Assembly: GCF_900114845.1 (NCBI RefSeq)
Contig: NZ_FOUK01000005.1
Span: 252,339-316,338, forward strand
DNA from: Pimelobacter simplex
Lineage (GTDB): Bacteria > Actinomycetota > Actinomycetes > Propionibacteriales > Nocardioidaceae
Direction: 5' to 3'
Length of the DNA stretch: 64,000 nucleotides
This document shows positions 42,335-50,597 of the stretch, piece by piece (the first letter of the stretch is position 1; every line of letters begins with the position of its first letter). The notes under the pieces were generated by a model that was given only the letters and a program-made list of their open reading frames with translations, did not search any database and was not told the DNA's origin. The translations under genes and the position numbers were made by a program.

Positions 42335-42343
42335 CCCCTCCCC

Positions 42344-42431
42344 GAAGTGCGCCGGTTGCGGGCACGAGGTGCGCGGGTTGCGGGGACGAAGTGCGCCGGT
42401 TGCGGGCACGAGGTGCGTCGGTTGGGCACAC
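42344..42431 (+). repeat. Array of four 22-bp tandem repeats with a degenerate inverted copy downstream
   Basis: Unit: gaagtgcgccggttgcggg plus cac. Copies begin at 42344, 42366, 42388 and 42410; copies 1 and 3 are identical, and 2 and 4 differ at a few bases. At about 42435-42463 a reverse-complement relative (cccgcaacc...cacttcgccgg) faces the array and could pair with it. The 212-bp gap between the DUF3180 gene and the next gene is made up of this array, the inverted copy and the next promoter. The short open frames across it are by-products of the repeat. Confidence 0.85.
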
Positions 42432-42534
42432 CTCGACCCCGCAACCTCCCCACTTCGCCGGGAACGAGCGGGCGCTGGGGCAGTTGGGGCGGATGTGACG
42501 TGCGTGTCTACCACGTCTGGGGCGGTCGGCGGCA

Positions 42535-42540
42535 TAGCGT
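42535..42540 (+). promoter_or_regulatory. -10 box TAGCGT for a leaderless coiled-coil membrane protein gene
   Basis: TAGCGT is 6 nt before the ATG at 42547. Confidence 0.5.
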
Positions 42541-42546
42541 GCTGTC

Positions 42547-43152
42547 ATGACTTCCCCTGTCAGGTCCAGCGCCGCCGGAAACCGCCGCCGTCAGCGGTCG
42601 ACCCGGATCGTGGTCGCCGCGCTCCTGATCGCGCTCGCGGCCCTCGCCGTCGCGGGCACTGCCGTGACCGGCTCCTGGGTGCTCGTCACGATCGCCGGCG
42701 CCGGAGCCGTCGTGCTCGGCGCGGCCGCCCTCAAGATCTCCCACTCCGAGCTCCTCGACTCGCGCCAGGAGGCGGCGCGCGACCGGGCCGCCCAGGCCCA
42801 GGCGTACGCCGAGCTGACCGAGGCCCGCACCGCCGAGAACGTCGAGTTCGCGGCCGACATGACCGGCAAGGTCGCCAAGCGCGACGCCACCATCGCCCGC
42901 CTCGAGAAGCGCCTCGGCGACGCCGCCTCCGAGCTCGCCGAGGCCCGTCGCGAGCTGGCCGACCAGCGCGACCTGACCGACGAGGCCCAGCGGGCCGCCG
43001 ACCGGCTCACCCAGCGGCTCGCCGACGCCGACGAGCGCGCCGGGCAGGCCGTCGTCCGGGTCGCCGAGCTCGAGGCCGAGGTCGACGTCCTCACCTCGCA
43101 GATCCACGCCCTGGAGGCGCAGGCGCGCACCCAGGCGCGTCGTCCCGCCTGA
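42547..43152 (+). CDS. Membrane-anchored coiled-coil protein of unknown function
   Basis: 201 residues. After a basic start (RRRQRSTR) there are two hydrophobic helices (about 22-40 and 44-63) joined by a short turn. Residues 75-195 are an uninterrupted charged coiled coil in four-to-five heptad blocks (RLEKRLGDAASELAEARREL and RVAELEAEVDVLTSQIHALE). No enzyme motif is present. I do not recognise a family; it may organise a membrane-associated complex. It is separated from the folate genes by the 22-bp repeat array and from the first sulfotransferase by a palindrome. Confidence 0.7.
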   Translation: MTSPVRSSAAGNRRRQRSTRIVVAALLIALAALAVAGTAVTGSWVLVTIAGAGAVVLGAAALKISHSELLDSRQEAARDRAAQAQAYAELTEARTAENVEFAADMTGKVAKRDATIARLEKRLGDAASELAEARRELADQRDLTDEAQRAADRLTQRLADADERAGQAVVRVAELEAEVDVLTSQIHALEAQARTQARRPA

Positions 43153-43162
43153 GCACGACAGG

Positions 43163-43168
43163 TAGCAT
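43163..43168 (+). promoter_or_regulatory. -10 box TAGCAT for the first sulfotransferase gene
   Basis: TAGCAT predicts a start near 43175, inside the palindrome at 43170-43190. The leader carries AAGGAG (43191-43196), 9 nt before the ATG. Confidence 0.4.
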
Positions 43169-43169
43169 C

Positions 43170-43190
43170 GGCTCGCCGGACCGGCGAGCC
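43170..43190. promoter_or_regulatory. Perfect 10-bp palindrome at the transcript start of the sulfotransferase gene
   Basis: GGCTCGCCGG and CCGGCGAGCC flank a single A. In DNA it is a strong dimeric binding site candidate overlapping +1; in RNA an 8-bp stem with a 5-nt loop would lie directly before the ribosome-binding site. Confidence 0.6.
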
Positions 43191-43205
43191 AAGGAGTAGC
43201 CCCGC

Positions 43206-44381
43206 ATGCGCCAGGTGGACCTGCCCACTGCGTTGCCCGACGGTTCGCGCTTCCTCCACATCGGCATGCCGAAAACCGGAACGACTGCGCTCCAGGCCGC
43301 GCTCGACGAGGCGCGCGGGAGGCTCCAAGAGCTCGGTGTCCACAACGCCGGCCGTGGTCGGCATGAGATGAAGACCGCACTCACGGCGGCCGGTACGCTG
43401 CCGGCCTTCTGGCCGGACCGCGATCGTCATGCTGCCCGGTGGGACGAGCTGGCCGCCGACTTCGCCGGGTCCGAGGCCCGCTGCACCTTCTGGTCGAGCG
43501 AGTCGCTGAGTCAGGCCGGTCCCGCGCGGATCCAGTACCTCGCCGACCGACTGGGTGCCGACACCCGAATCGTCCTCACCCTTCGGCCTCTCGCACCGCT
43601 GCTCGTCTCGCAGTGGCAGGAGGTGTTGCGCCGCCGAGGCACGGTGCCGCTCGAAGAGTGGCTCGCCGGCCACTTCGACGCCGTCCGTCCCGACGGCACC
43701 GTGGTCGTCGATCCACCGCTTCCGATGCCGCAGATCCACCGATTCAGCCTGCGCCGCGTCATCGCCGAGTGGGGCGCGGCGTTCGGTGAGGAGAACCTCG
43801 TGCTCGTCGTCCCCGCACCCGGAGATCGACGGGGGAACTTCCGGGTCTTCGAGGCGTTGATGGGGGTTCCGGAGGTCCTCGCACCGCCGGCGATGGACAA
43901 CGCATCGCTGCCCTTCCCGGAGGCGGAGATGCTGCGTGCCTTCAACAACGCCTACACCGCGCGCGGCGGCGACCACCCGACCTGGATGTTCGCCATGGGC
44001 ACGATCGCCCGCCCCCGGCTGCGTGAGCTCGCCGGACGCGCGACGCCGTACGGCATCACCGCGCCACGCTGGGCGGCTGAGCGCGGCAACGACTACACGG
44101 CCGACTGGATCACCGCAGTCCGGGAGTCGGATGCCACCGTGGTCGGCGACCTCGACCACCTGCTCGTCGACCCCGACGCGTTCCCCGAGCGCGTCGAGGT
44201 GCCGGGCAACGTGAGCGTCGAGACCGCAGGTCAGCTGATCGACATCGCCTTCGCAGCCGCGCTCGACCAGGGACGCCGACAGCGCGACGCCGCGCCGAGT
44301 GATGACCTCTCCGCCCACGGCAGCCGTGACCTCGCCCGTGAGGTGGCCCGCCGGGTCCGTCGCCGGGTGACGCGCCGCTGA
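43206..44381 (+). CDS. Sulfotransferase-like protein 1
   Basis: 391 residues. The PAPS 5'-phosphosulfate loop is FLHIGMPKTGTTALQ (MPKTGTT at residues 21-27), and the 3'-phosphate block is LTLRPLAPLLVSQWQ near residue 123 with the Arg and Ser. No signal peptide or membrane helix is seen, so it is cytoplasmic or peripheral. The family transfers sulfate from PAPS to hydroxyls or amines of glycans and small molecules. It is a close paralogue of the protein at 54176-55357 along its whole length (shared RCTFWSSESL, LEEW, GDHPTWM and AERxNxY blocks). It lies just upstream of the CDP-ribitol synthase gene. The acceptor is inferred to be a surface polymer or its precursor. Confidence 0.75.
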   Translation: MRQVDLPTALPDGSRFLHIGMPKTGTTALQAALDEARGRLQELGVHNAGRGRHEMKTALTAAGTLPAFWPDRDRHAARWDELAADFAGSEARCTFWSSESLSQAGPARIQYLADRLGADTRIVLTLRPLAPLLVSQWQEVLRRRGTVPLEEWLAGHFDAVRPDGTVVVDPPLPMPQIHRFSLRRVIAEWGAAFGEENLVLVVPAPGDRRGNFRVFEALMGVPEVLAPPAMDNASLPFPEAEMLRAFNNAYTARGGDHPTWMFAMGTIARPRLRELAGRATPYGITAPRWAAERGNDYTADWITAVRESDATVVGDLDHLLVDPDAFPERVEVPGNVSVETAGQLIDIAFAAALDQGRRQRDAAPSDDLSAHGSRDLAREVARRVRRRVTRR

Positions 44382-44436
44382 GTCCCGGAGCCCGCCGGTT
44401 CCGCCCACGACGTACCCCCGTGGGAGACTGCGCCCC

Positions 44437-45846
44437 ATGACCAGGAACGTCGCGGTCCTTCTCGCCGGCGGTGTCGGGAGCCGGGTCGGGCTCGACATCC
44501 CCAAGCAGCTCATCAAGGTCGCCGGCAAGACCCTGCTCGAGCACACCCTCGTCGCGCTGCACGACCACCCGGACGTCGACGAGGTGCTCGTCATGATGAC
44601 GCCGGGGCACACCGACGCGGTCCGCGACATCACCCGTGGTGACGCCTACCCGAAGGTGACCGCGATCCTCGAGGGCGGCGACACCCGCAACGCGACGACG
44701 CAGCGCGCGATCGACCACCTCCTCGCCGGCAGCGACGACGCCGCCGAGGTCCGGATCCTGCTCCACGACGCCGTCCGCCCGCTCGTGACGCCGCGGATCA
44801 TCGGCGAGTGCTTCACCGCGCTCGACACGCACCCGGCCGTCGACGTCGCCATCCCGTCGGCCGACACGATCATCGAGGTCGCCGCCGACGACACCATCTC
44901 CAGCATCCCGCCGCGCGCCTCGCTGCGCCGCGGCCAGACGCCGCAGGCGTTCCGGCTCGACGTCCTGGCCCGGGCCTACGAGAAGGCCGCGGCCGACCCG
45001 GACTTCACGGCGACCGACGACTGCTCCGTGGTCCTGCGCTACCTGCCCGGTGAGCCGATCATCGTGGTGCACGGCGACGACCGGAACATGAAGGTCACCG
45101 AGCCGATCGACGTCTTCATCGCCGACAAGCTCTTCCAGCTCACCGGCATCGACCTGCCCCGGGCCAAGGACGACGCCGGCTACCGCGCCGCGCTGGCCGG
45201 CAAGACGATGGTGGTCTTCGGCGGCAGCTACGGCATCGGCGCCGACATCGCCGAGCTCGCCCGCTCGTACGGCGCCACGGTGCTCACGTTCAGCCGCTCC
45301 ACCACCGGCACCGACGTCGGCAAGCGCGCCGACGTCGCCGCTGCCGCGAAGGCGGCGGTCGCCGAGGCCGGCACGATCGACTTCGTCGTCAACACGGCCG
45401 GGGTGCTGCCGCGCGGCGAGCTGCTGACCACGTCCGAGGAGACGGTCTACGCCGCCACCGAGATCAACTACCTGGGCCCGATCTTCATCGCCCAGGAGTT
45501 CTACCCGCACCTCGCGGCCACCCAGGGCTCGCTGCTGCTCTTCACGTCGAGCTCCTACACCCGCGGTCGCGGCGGCTACAGCCTCTACTCGTCCGCGAAG
45601 GCGGCGACGGTCAACCTCACCCAGGCGCTGGCCGACGAGTGGGCCGAGGCCGGCGTCCGGGTCAACTGCATCAACCCCGAGCGGACGGCGACGCCGATGC
45701 GCACCAAGGCGTTCGGCGACGAGCCCCCGGGCACCCTGCTCGACTCGCTCACGGTCGCGCACACGTCGGTCGACGTGCTGCTCTCCGAGCAGTCCGGCCA
45801 CGTCTACGACGTACGCCGCGACGACCCGTTCAGCTCGGGGGAGTGA
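44437..45846 (+). CDS. Bifunctional ribulose-5-phosphate reductase/CDP-ribitol pyrophosphorylase (Acs1/Bcs1 type)
   Basis: 469 residues with two fused enzymes. Residues 1-235 are an IspD-like cytidylyltransferase: VLLAGGVGSRVGLDIPKQ, LLHDAVRPLVTP, RGQTPQAFRLDVL and DDCSVVLRYLPGEP. Residues 255-469 are a short-chain reductase: nucleotide loop GGSYGIGAD, NTAGVLPRG, and Tyr384/Lys388 in YSSAK. The same order of domains is found in Haemophilus Acs1/Bcs1, which make CDP-ribitol for ribitol-phosphate polymers. A primary role as IspD is unlikely given the reductase and the location. It converges on polymerase A with a 17-bp overlap. A weak GAGACT box lies 7 nt before the ATG. Confidence 0.83.
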   Translation: MTRNVAVLLAGGVGSRVGLDIPKQLIKVAGKTLLEHTLVALHDHPDVDEVLVMMTPGHTDAVRDITRGDAYPKVTAILEGGDTRNATTQRAIDHLLAGSDDAAEVRILLHDAVRPLVTPRIIGECFTALDTHPAVDVAIPSADTIIEVAADDTISSIPPRASLRRGQTPQAFRLDVLARAYEKAAADPDFTATDDCSVVLRYLPGEPIIVVHGDDRNMKVTEPIDVFIADKLFQLTGIDLPRAKDDAGYRAALAGKTMVVFGGSYGIGADIAELARSYGATVLTFSRSTTGTDVGKRADVAAAAKAAVAEAGTIDFVVNTAGVLPRGELLTTSEETVYAATEINYLGPIFIAQEFYPHLAATQGSLLLFTSSSYTRGRGGYSLYSSAKAATVNLTQALADEWAEAGVRVNCINPERTATPMRTKAFGDEPPGTLLDSLTVAHTSVDVLLSEQSGHVYDVRRDDPFSSGE

Positions 45847-48800
45847 GCCACCGGTCGACGAGGCGCGCCGCGGCGTACCCGTCGTCCAGCTCGGCGTAGT
45901 CGCGCCGGAAGCTCGCCCGCGCCTCCGCGAACTCGGCCGAGAGCCGGGGCAGGTCGCGCAGCCACGCGACCACCTCGGCGGTCGTGTCGACGTGCGGGCC
46001 GGGCGCGGTGGGCGCGTAGGGGATGACCCCGCCGCGGAAGCGGTCGTAGGTCGCGAGGTCCGGGACCAGGAAGACCATCGGCTTGTCGGTGAGCGCGTAG
46101 TCGAAGCGCAGCGACGAGTAGTCGAGCACGCCCGCGTCCGAGGCCAGGATCAGGTGGTTGACGTCGGGGTGGTCGGTCACGTCGATCACCCGCCCACTGG
46201 TCGCCACCCGGTCGTCGCGCACCCGCGCGTTGAACGCGTGCCCGCGCATCAGGATCACGTGGTTGTCGGGCAGCGCCGCCAGCGCCTCGTCGGGGTCGAA
46301 GAAGGTCACCCGCCGCGCGGTCAGGTCGTCGGCGGACAGGTAGTCGCGGAAGGTCGGCGCGTAGAGCACCGCGACCGTGTCGTCGTCGAGGCCGAGCAGC
46401 GCGCGGGTCCGGGCCCGCAGGTCGGCGCCCTCGGGCCGCAGCAGGACGTCGTTGCGGGGGTAGCCGATCTCGTCGACCGGTACGTCGTCCGCGCCGGCCG
46501 GGTCGAGGAACGCCTTCTTCAGCAGCGGTGAGGCATACCGGGCGGGCGAGACGAGCACGCTCCAGTCGCGGGTACGACGGTCGAGGCTGCCCACCTCGGC
46601 CGGGTCGTTGCCCATCTTCTCCCACCAGTCGTGGCCCATCAGCTTGTACGGGTAGCCGTGGAAGGTCTGGATCAGCGTCTGGCCGGCGGGCCGCTCGAAC
46701 CAGCGCACCTGGTGGACGTCGACCATGTGGAAGCGCGAGGTCGCGATCGCCTCGTGCCACGCCCTCGTGCGCTCGACGACGCCGATCCCGCCCTCGGGCA
46801 CGACCACGGAGCGGTCGGCGATCGACCAGTAGACGGTGAGGTCCGAGCCGCGGCGGACCAGCTCGTCGTGCAGCCCCAGCCCGTTGCCGTGGGCGTGCTC
46901 GCCGAACATCGCGCGCAGGAACACGCTGTCCTGCTCGGCGCGCTCGACCCGGCACGCCTCGCGCAGCAGCCGCTGCCGGCGCTCGCCGCGCTCGTCGTCG
47001 GCCAGGGGCGGCTCGACGACGACGCCGACGACGGGGCCGTCGGGGTGGGCGACGTCGATGCGGACCCGGTAGTCCGCGCGCAGCTCGGCCAGGGGGAGCG
47101 CGGCGGTCGTCGCCGGGGAGGGCGCGGCGCCGAACCAGTCGGGATGCCGGGCGTTGGCCAGCGAGAGCGTGTAGTGGCCCGCGCGCAGGCAGGTCGCCGG
47201 CTGGCCCCAGACGGACGCGGTCAGCGGGACCCGGACGGTCGCCGTCCCGCGGCCGGTGGGGGTGAGCGTGCCGGGGACGACGAGGCCGCCGTCGACGAGC
47301 GCGACCCGCCAGTCCGGCGGGCGGTCGTCGATCAGCAGGTCGGCCTCGACCGCGTCGTCGCTGAGCCGGACGGCGGTCACGAGCGCCCCCCGCGCCGGCG
47401 GGACGACGCACACCCGCCCGCGCCGGTCGGGCCGCAGGTGCGCGGTGACCGGCGCGTCCGGGTGGTGGTGGACGTGGCGGACCTGCGTGCCGTGCGCGAC
47501 GACCAGCTCGAACCGGCCGGGACCGCCGAGCTCGTCGAGCGGCACCGCGAACCGCCCGTCGACCCGGCTCAGCCGGACCCGCTCGTCGCTCCCGGCCCGG
47601 CGCAGCCAGGCCAGCCGCGCGTCGAGGTCGAGGAGCAGCCGTCCGTCGTCGCTGGCGTCGACCGCGGCCGGACCGAGCCAGGCCGCCGGGGTGCTGACCC
47701 GCAGCTCGGCGCGCTCGAGGTCGTCGTGGTCGAGGACGAGGAGGCGCGGACCCGCCGCCGCCGCGGCGACGCCGGCCATCGTGCGCGGCCGGACGACGAC
47801 CCGGCCGCGGTGGGCGGTCGCGCCGTGGGTGACGCTCGCCCAGAGGTCCCAGGTGCCGTCGGTCAGCTCGCCGATCTCGGCTCGCGCCGCGAAGCCGGAC
47901 GGGGTGACGTCGGCGTGGTGCAGCCCGCTCGCGACGTCCGCCTCGGGCTCGTCGCGGCGGTGGGTGGGGAGGGTGACCTGCCGGCCGTCGCGCGCGACGA
48001 GCGTGAGCTCGATGCCGGGCGCGTCGTCCGGGCCGGAGAGGTCGGTGTTGTCGACGAACGCCCAGCCGGTGAGCTCGATGCTCCCGTCGGTGCTCCGGAC
48101 GGAGGTCAGCTCGGCGCGCACGAGCGTCTCGACCGCGCCCAGCCGGACGGGTGCGGCGCCGCCGCCGGCACCGAAGTCGACCGTGCCGTCGGTGACCGGG
48201 TACTGCCGCGCGCTCCGCCGGACGCCCTCGAGGAAGCGGTTCGCGCCGGCGGCGTCGCCGGCGACGAGCAGCCCGTGCAGGACCTTCGCCCACGACGGCA
48301 CCTCGGGCTCCGCGGCCGCACCCGCCTCGGCGACCAGCGGGGCCACCGCGGCCCGGACCGCCGTCCACACCGCCGGATCGGCGGGCCACAGCCCCGGCAG
48401 GAACCCGAGCAGGTCGTGGCCCAGCGCGACCGCCGCGCGCCGCGGCCCGTCGGTGCCGAGCAGGGTGACCGCCGTCGCGACGTCGGCCGCGACCTCGGTC
48501 ACCGAGGCGCGGGTGAGCACGCTCCGGTCGTCGTCGGTCCGCCGCAGGGCGAGCACGTGGGGGAGCCACTCGACCGCTTCGGCGGCGTACGCCGCGCGTG
48601 CCGCGTGGGCCGCGTCGACGGCGCGCCCGGCACCGAACGCGAGCCCGGCGGGGGCGTACCACTCGCGGTCGAAGACGGACCGCGTCGCCGAGCCGTGCAG
48701 CGCCGCCTCGACCCGGGCGTCGCCGGACAGCCGGCGGCGCGCGTCGTGCAGCCGCCGCATGTCGTCGCTCACCGGCAGCACCCGTCCGCGCCGCTGCGGA

Positions 48801-49231
48801 CGCTCCGCCGCCACCGCGTACGACGCCCCCGACTCCCGCAGCGCCTCGACCGCGAACCGCAGCCCGTGCCGGGTCACCGCGTCGTCGGCGTCGACGAACG
48901 CCAGGTAGCGCCCGCGCGCCGCGCTCGCCCCGTGGTCACGCGCCCGGCCGCGGTCACCGGTCGTGGTGAGCAGCCGGACCCGGCCGTCCTCGGCCCGGTG
49001 CTCGGCGACGATCTCGCGCGTCCGGTCGCTGCTGCCGAGGTCGACGACGAGGATCTCGGTGTCGGGCACCTCCTGGCGGCGCAGCGACTCGAGGCAGGCG
49101 GCGATGTGCTCGGCGGAGTCGAGGGCGGCCACGACCACGCTCAGCGTCGGCCGGGCCAGGCCCGAGGCCTGCTTGAGCCGCGCCGCGCGGCGGCGCACCG
49201 CGGCGGCCAGGGTGGAAGCGCCGCCGGTCAT
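45830..49231 (-). CDS. Teichoic-acid polymerase A: GT2 domain plus CDP-polyol phosphotransferase domain
   Basis: 1133 residues. A GT-A glycosyltransferase domain (about 27-250) starts LSVVVAALDSAEHIAACLESL and has the metal site VDADDAV. A long beta-rich middle (about 350-770) follows. The C-terminal Glyphos_transf domain has LIQTFHGYPYKLMGHD (His858), EIGYPRNDVLLR, AVLYAPTFRDYL, ILMRGHAFN and LDYSSLRFDYALTDKPMVFLVPD, matching TagF/TarL enzymes that add glycerol- or ribitol-phosphate units. It is cytoplasmic or membrane-peripheral. The CDP-ribitol synthase next to it points to ribitol phosphate as donor. The ATG is 6 nt from a TAGCCT box, and the promoter region is shared with the GT2 gene at 49449. 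Confidence 0.85.
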   Translation of the reverse strand: MTGGASTLAAAVRRRAARLKQASGLARPTLSVVVAALDSAEHIAACLESLRRQEVPDTEILVVDLGSSDRTREIVAEHRAEDGRVRLLTTTGDRGRARDHGASAARGRYLAFVDADDAVTRHGLRFAVEALRESGASYAVAAERPQRRGRVLPVSDDMRRLHDARRRLSGDARVEAALHGSATRSVFDREWYAPAGLAFGAGRAVDAAHAARAAYAAEAVEWLPHVLALRRTDDDRSVLTRASVTEVAADVATAVTLLGTDGPRRAAVALGHDLLGFLPGLWPADPAVWTAVRAAVAPLVAEAGAAAEPEVPSWAKVLHGLLVAGDAAGANRFLEGVRRSARQYPVTDGTVDFGAGGGAAPVRLGAVETLVRAELTSVRSTDGSIELTGWAFVDNTDLSGPDDAPGIELTLVARDGRQVTLPTHRRDEPEADVASGLHHADVTPSGFAARAEIGELTDGTWDLWASVTHGATAHRGRVVVRPRTMAGVAAAAAGPRLLVLDHDDLERAELRVSTPAAWLGPAAVDASDDGRLLLDLDARLAWLRRAGSDERVRLSRVDGRFAVPLDELGGPGRFELVVAHGTQVRHVHHHPDAPVTAHLRPDRRGRVCVVPPARGALVTAVRLSDDAVEADLLIDDRPPDWRVALVDGGLVVPGTLTPTGRGTATVRVPLTASVWGQPATCLRAGHYTLSLANARHPDWFGAAPSPATTAALPLAELRADYRVRIDVAHPDGPVVGVVVEPPLADDERGERRQRLLREACRVERAEQDSVFLRAMFGEHAHGNGLGLHDELVRRGSDLTVYWSIADRSVVVPEGGIGVVERTRAWHEAIATSRFHMVDVHQVRWFERPAGQTLIQTFHGYPYKLMGHDWWEKMGNDPAEVGSLDRRTRDWSVLVSPARYASPLLKKAFLDPAGADDVPVDEIGYPRNDVLLRPEGADLRARTRALLGLDDDTVAVLYAPTFRDYLSADDLTARRVTFFDPDEALAALPDNHVILMRGHAFNARVRDDRVATSGRVIDVTDHPDVNHLILASDAGVLDYSSLRFDYALTDKPMVFLVPDLATYDRFRGGVIPYAPTAPGPHVDTTAEVVAWLRDLPRLSAEFAEARASFRRDYAELDDGYAAARLVDRWLTPPS

Positions 49232-49237
49232 GGCAGG

Positions 49238-49243
49238 AGGCTA
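49238..49243 (-). promoter_or_regulatory. -10 box TAGCCT for leaderless polymerase A gene
   Basis: On the minus strand TAGCCT is 6 nt before the ATG at 49231. Confidence 0.5.
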
Positions 49244-49300
49244 CTTGTCCGGGCCGGGGGCCGGTGCGACCGCCTGCAGGGGTCCGCGACGTCCGCCGCT

Positions 49301-49408
49301 GTAACACGCTGTCCACCGCGCTTCGCGCCGGTTGTCATTGCTTCCACGCCGTTGCAGCGGGGGTTTTGCGACGACAACCGCCGACCAGTGCGGTGGACAG
49401 CGTGTTAC
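49301..49408. repeat. Symmetric 108-bp inverted repeat between two divergent wall-polymer genes
   Basis: Outer arms: gtaacacgctgtccaccgc (49301-49319) and its exact complement (49390-49408), 19 bp. Inner arms: cggttgtc (49329-49336) and gacaaccg (49373-49380), 8 bp. The stretches between inner and outer arms are both 9 nt, and the central loop is 36 nt. This could be a cruciform or operator complex, or a miniature transposable element; no flanking target duplication is clear. It sits 57 bases from one -10 box and 27 from the other. Confidence 0.8.
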
Positions 49409-49435
49409 CCCGCCTCGGCGGCGGGCGCTGTCCGG

Positions 49436-49441
49436 TAGGTT
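49436..49441 (+). promoter_or_regulatory. -10 box TAGGTT for a leaderless GT2 gene
   Basis: TAGGTT is 7 nt before the ATG at 49449 and supports that start over a longer frame that would run through the inverted repeat. Confidence 0.5.
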
Positions 49442-49448
49442 CGGCGCG

Positions 49449-50549
49449 ATGTTCTCGCGTCGCCGGCCGCTCGTCAGCGTCGTCGTCCCCGTGTACGACG
49501 TCGCGGCCTACCTGCCTGCCTGCCTCGACAGCATCCTCGCCCAGCGCCACCGCGCGCTCGACGTCGTCGTCGTGGACGACGGCTCGACCGACGAGTCCGG
49601 CGCGATCGCCGACCGGTACGCCGAGCGCGACGACCGGGTGCGGGTCCTGCACGTCGCCAACGGCGGGCTCGGCGCGGCGCGCAACGTGGGTGTCGCCGAG
49701 GCCCGGGGCGACTACCTGACCTTCGCCGACTCCGACGACACCATCCCGCCCGACGCCTACGCCCGGCTCGTCGCCGCCGTCCGCAAGGGGGACGCCGACT
49801 TCGCTGTCGGCAACATCCTGCGGCTCGAGGGCGACCTCGGCGCCGAGCGGGAGATCCGGCTGCCGTGGATGGACGGCATGCACGCCCCCTATGTCGGCTC
49901 GATCGAGGAGCGTCCCGAGCTGCTCGGCGATGTCTTCGCGTGGAACAAGCTGTTCCGCCGGGAGTTCTGGGACGCCGCGCGGCTGACCTGGCCGGAGCGG
50001 ATCCGGTACGAGGACCAGCCGGCCACGACGGAGGCGTACCTGCGGGCCGAGCGGGTCGCCGTCCTCGACGACATCGTCTACCACTGGCGGATCCGCGGCG
50101 ACGGCAGCGCGATCACCGAGCAGCGCGCGACGGTCGCCGACCTGCGCGACCGCTGGCGCACCAAGCAGATGGCGCTCGACAGCACCCGTGCGCTCGGCTC
50201 GCCGGCGCTCCAGGAGGTCTTCCGCACCCAGGTGCTGCCTGGCGACATGTGGCGCTATTTCCTCCTCGTCCCCGGCGCCACCGACGAGTGGTGGGCACTG
50301 CTCGTCGCGATGGTCCAGGGCCTGTGGGGGGACGACGCGCTCGTGCGCAGCGGGCTCGGTCCCGCGCACCGGCTCACCGGGTGGCTGGTCACGCACGACC
50401 GGCGGGCCGACGCGGCGCTGGTGATGAGCCACCTCGCGAGCCTCGGGGGGCGGCCGATCGCGCGGGCCGACGGGCGGCTCGACGTCCCGGGGCTCGACAC
50501 GACGAGCATCGACCCCGCGGCGCTCGCGCTGCGTCCGCACGAGGCCTAG
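49449..50549 (+). CDS. GT2 glycosyltransferase
   Basis: 366 residues. RPLVSVVVPVYDVAAYLPACLDSIL, VVVVDDGSTDESG, NGGLGAARNVGVAEARGDYLTFADSDD (in part; DSDD is the metal site) and VFAWNKLFRREFW are the usual GT2 blocks of EpsJ/TagF-associated transferases; RYEDQPATTEAYL follows. The C-terminal half is helical (WRYFLLVPG, TDEWWALLVAM). It has no membrane helices. It lies between the two large polymerase genes and probably decorates or primes the polymer; sugar unknown. Confidence 0.83.
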   Translation: MFSRRRPLVSVVVPVYDVAAYLPACLDSILAQRHRALDVVVVDDGSTDESGAIADRYAERDDRVRVLHVANGGLGAARNVGVAEARGDYLTFADSDDTIPPDAYARLVAAVRKGDADFAVGNILRLEGDLGAEREIRLPWMDGMHAPYVGSIEERPELLGDVFAWNKLFRREFWDAARLTWPERIRYEDQPATTEAYLRAERVAVLDDIVYHWRIRGDGSAITEQRATVADLRDRWRTKQMALDSTRALGSPALQEVFRTQVLPGDMWRYFLLVPGATDEWWALLVAMVQGLWGDDALVRSGLGPAHRLTGWLVTHDRRADAALVMSHLASLGGRPIARADGRLDVPGLDTTSIDPAALALRPHEA

Positions 50550-50557
50550 CGCCCCGA

Positions 50558-50563
50558 TACGAT
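50558..50563 (+). promoter_or_regulatory. -10 box TACGAT for polymerase B, with a leader like that of sulfotransferase 1
   Basis: TACGAT predicts a start near 50570. The sequence TAnnATCGGC, then 18 nt, then AAGGA occurs both here and at 43163; here the 18 nt hold only a weak stem (CGGC with GCCG). The leader is about 28 nt. Confidence 0.4.
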
Positions 50564-50597
50564 CGGCAGGTCCGTCCGCCGACCGAAGGAACCATCC

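Noticed and set aside
42344..42431. CRISPR array
   Set aside because: The units are directly adjacent with no spacers, and no cas gene is in the window.
42347..42550. Short open frames over the 22-bp repeats that spell a zinc-ribbon-like CxxC pattern
   Set aside because: The pattern comes from translating the DNA repeat; there is no start context, and copies differ in ways that do not preserve protein.
44437..45150. Housekeeping IspD (isoprenoid synthesis)
   Set aside because: The cytidylyltransferase is fused to a short-chain reductase and placed among polymer genes, which fits CDP-ribitol synthesis better.
49301..49408. Rho-independent terminator
   Set aside because: It lies between the starts of two divergent genes, not at an end, and has no T-run.
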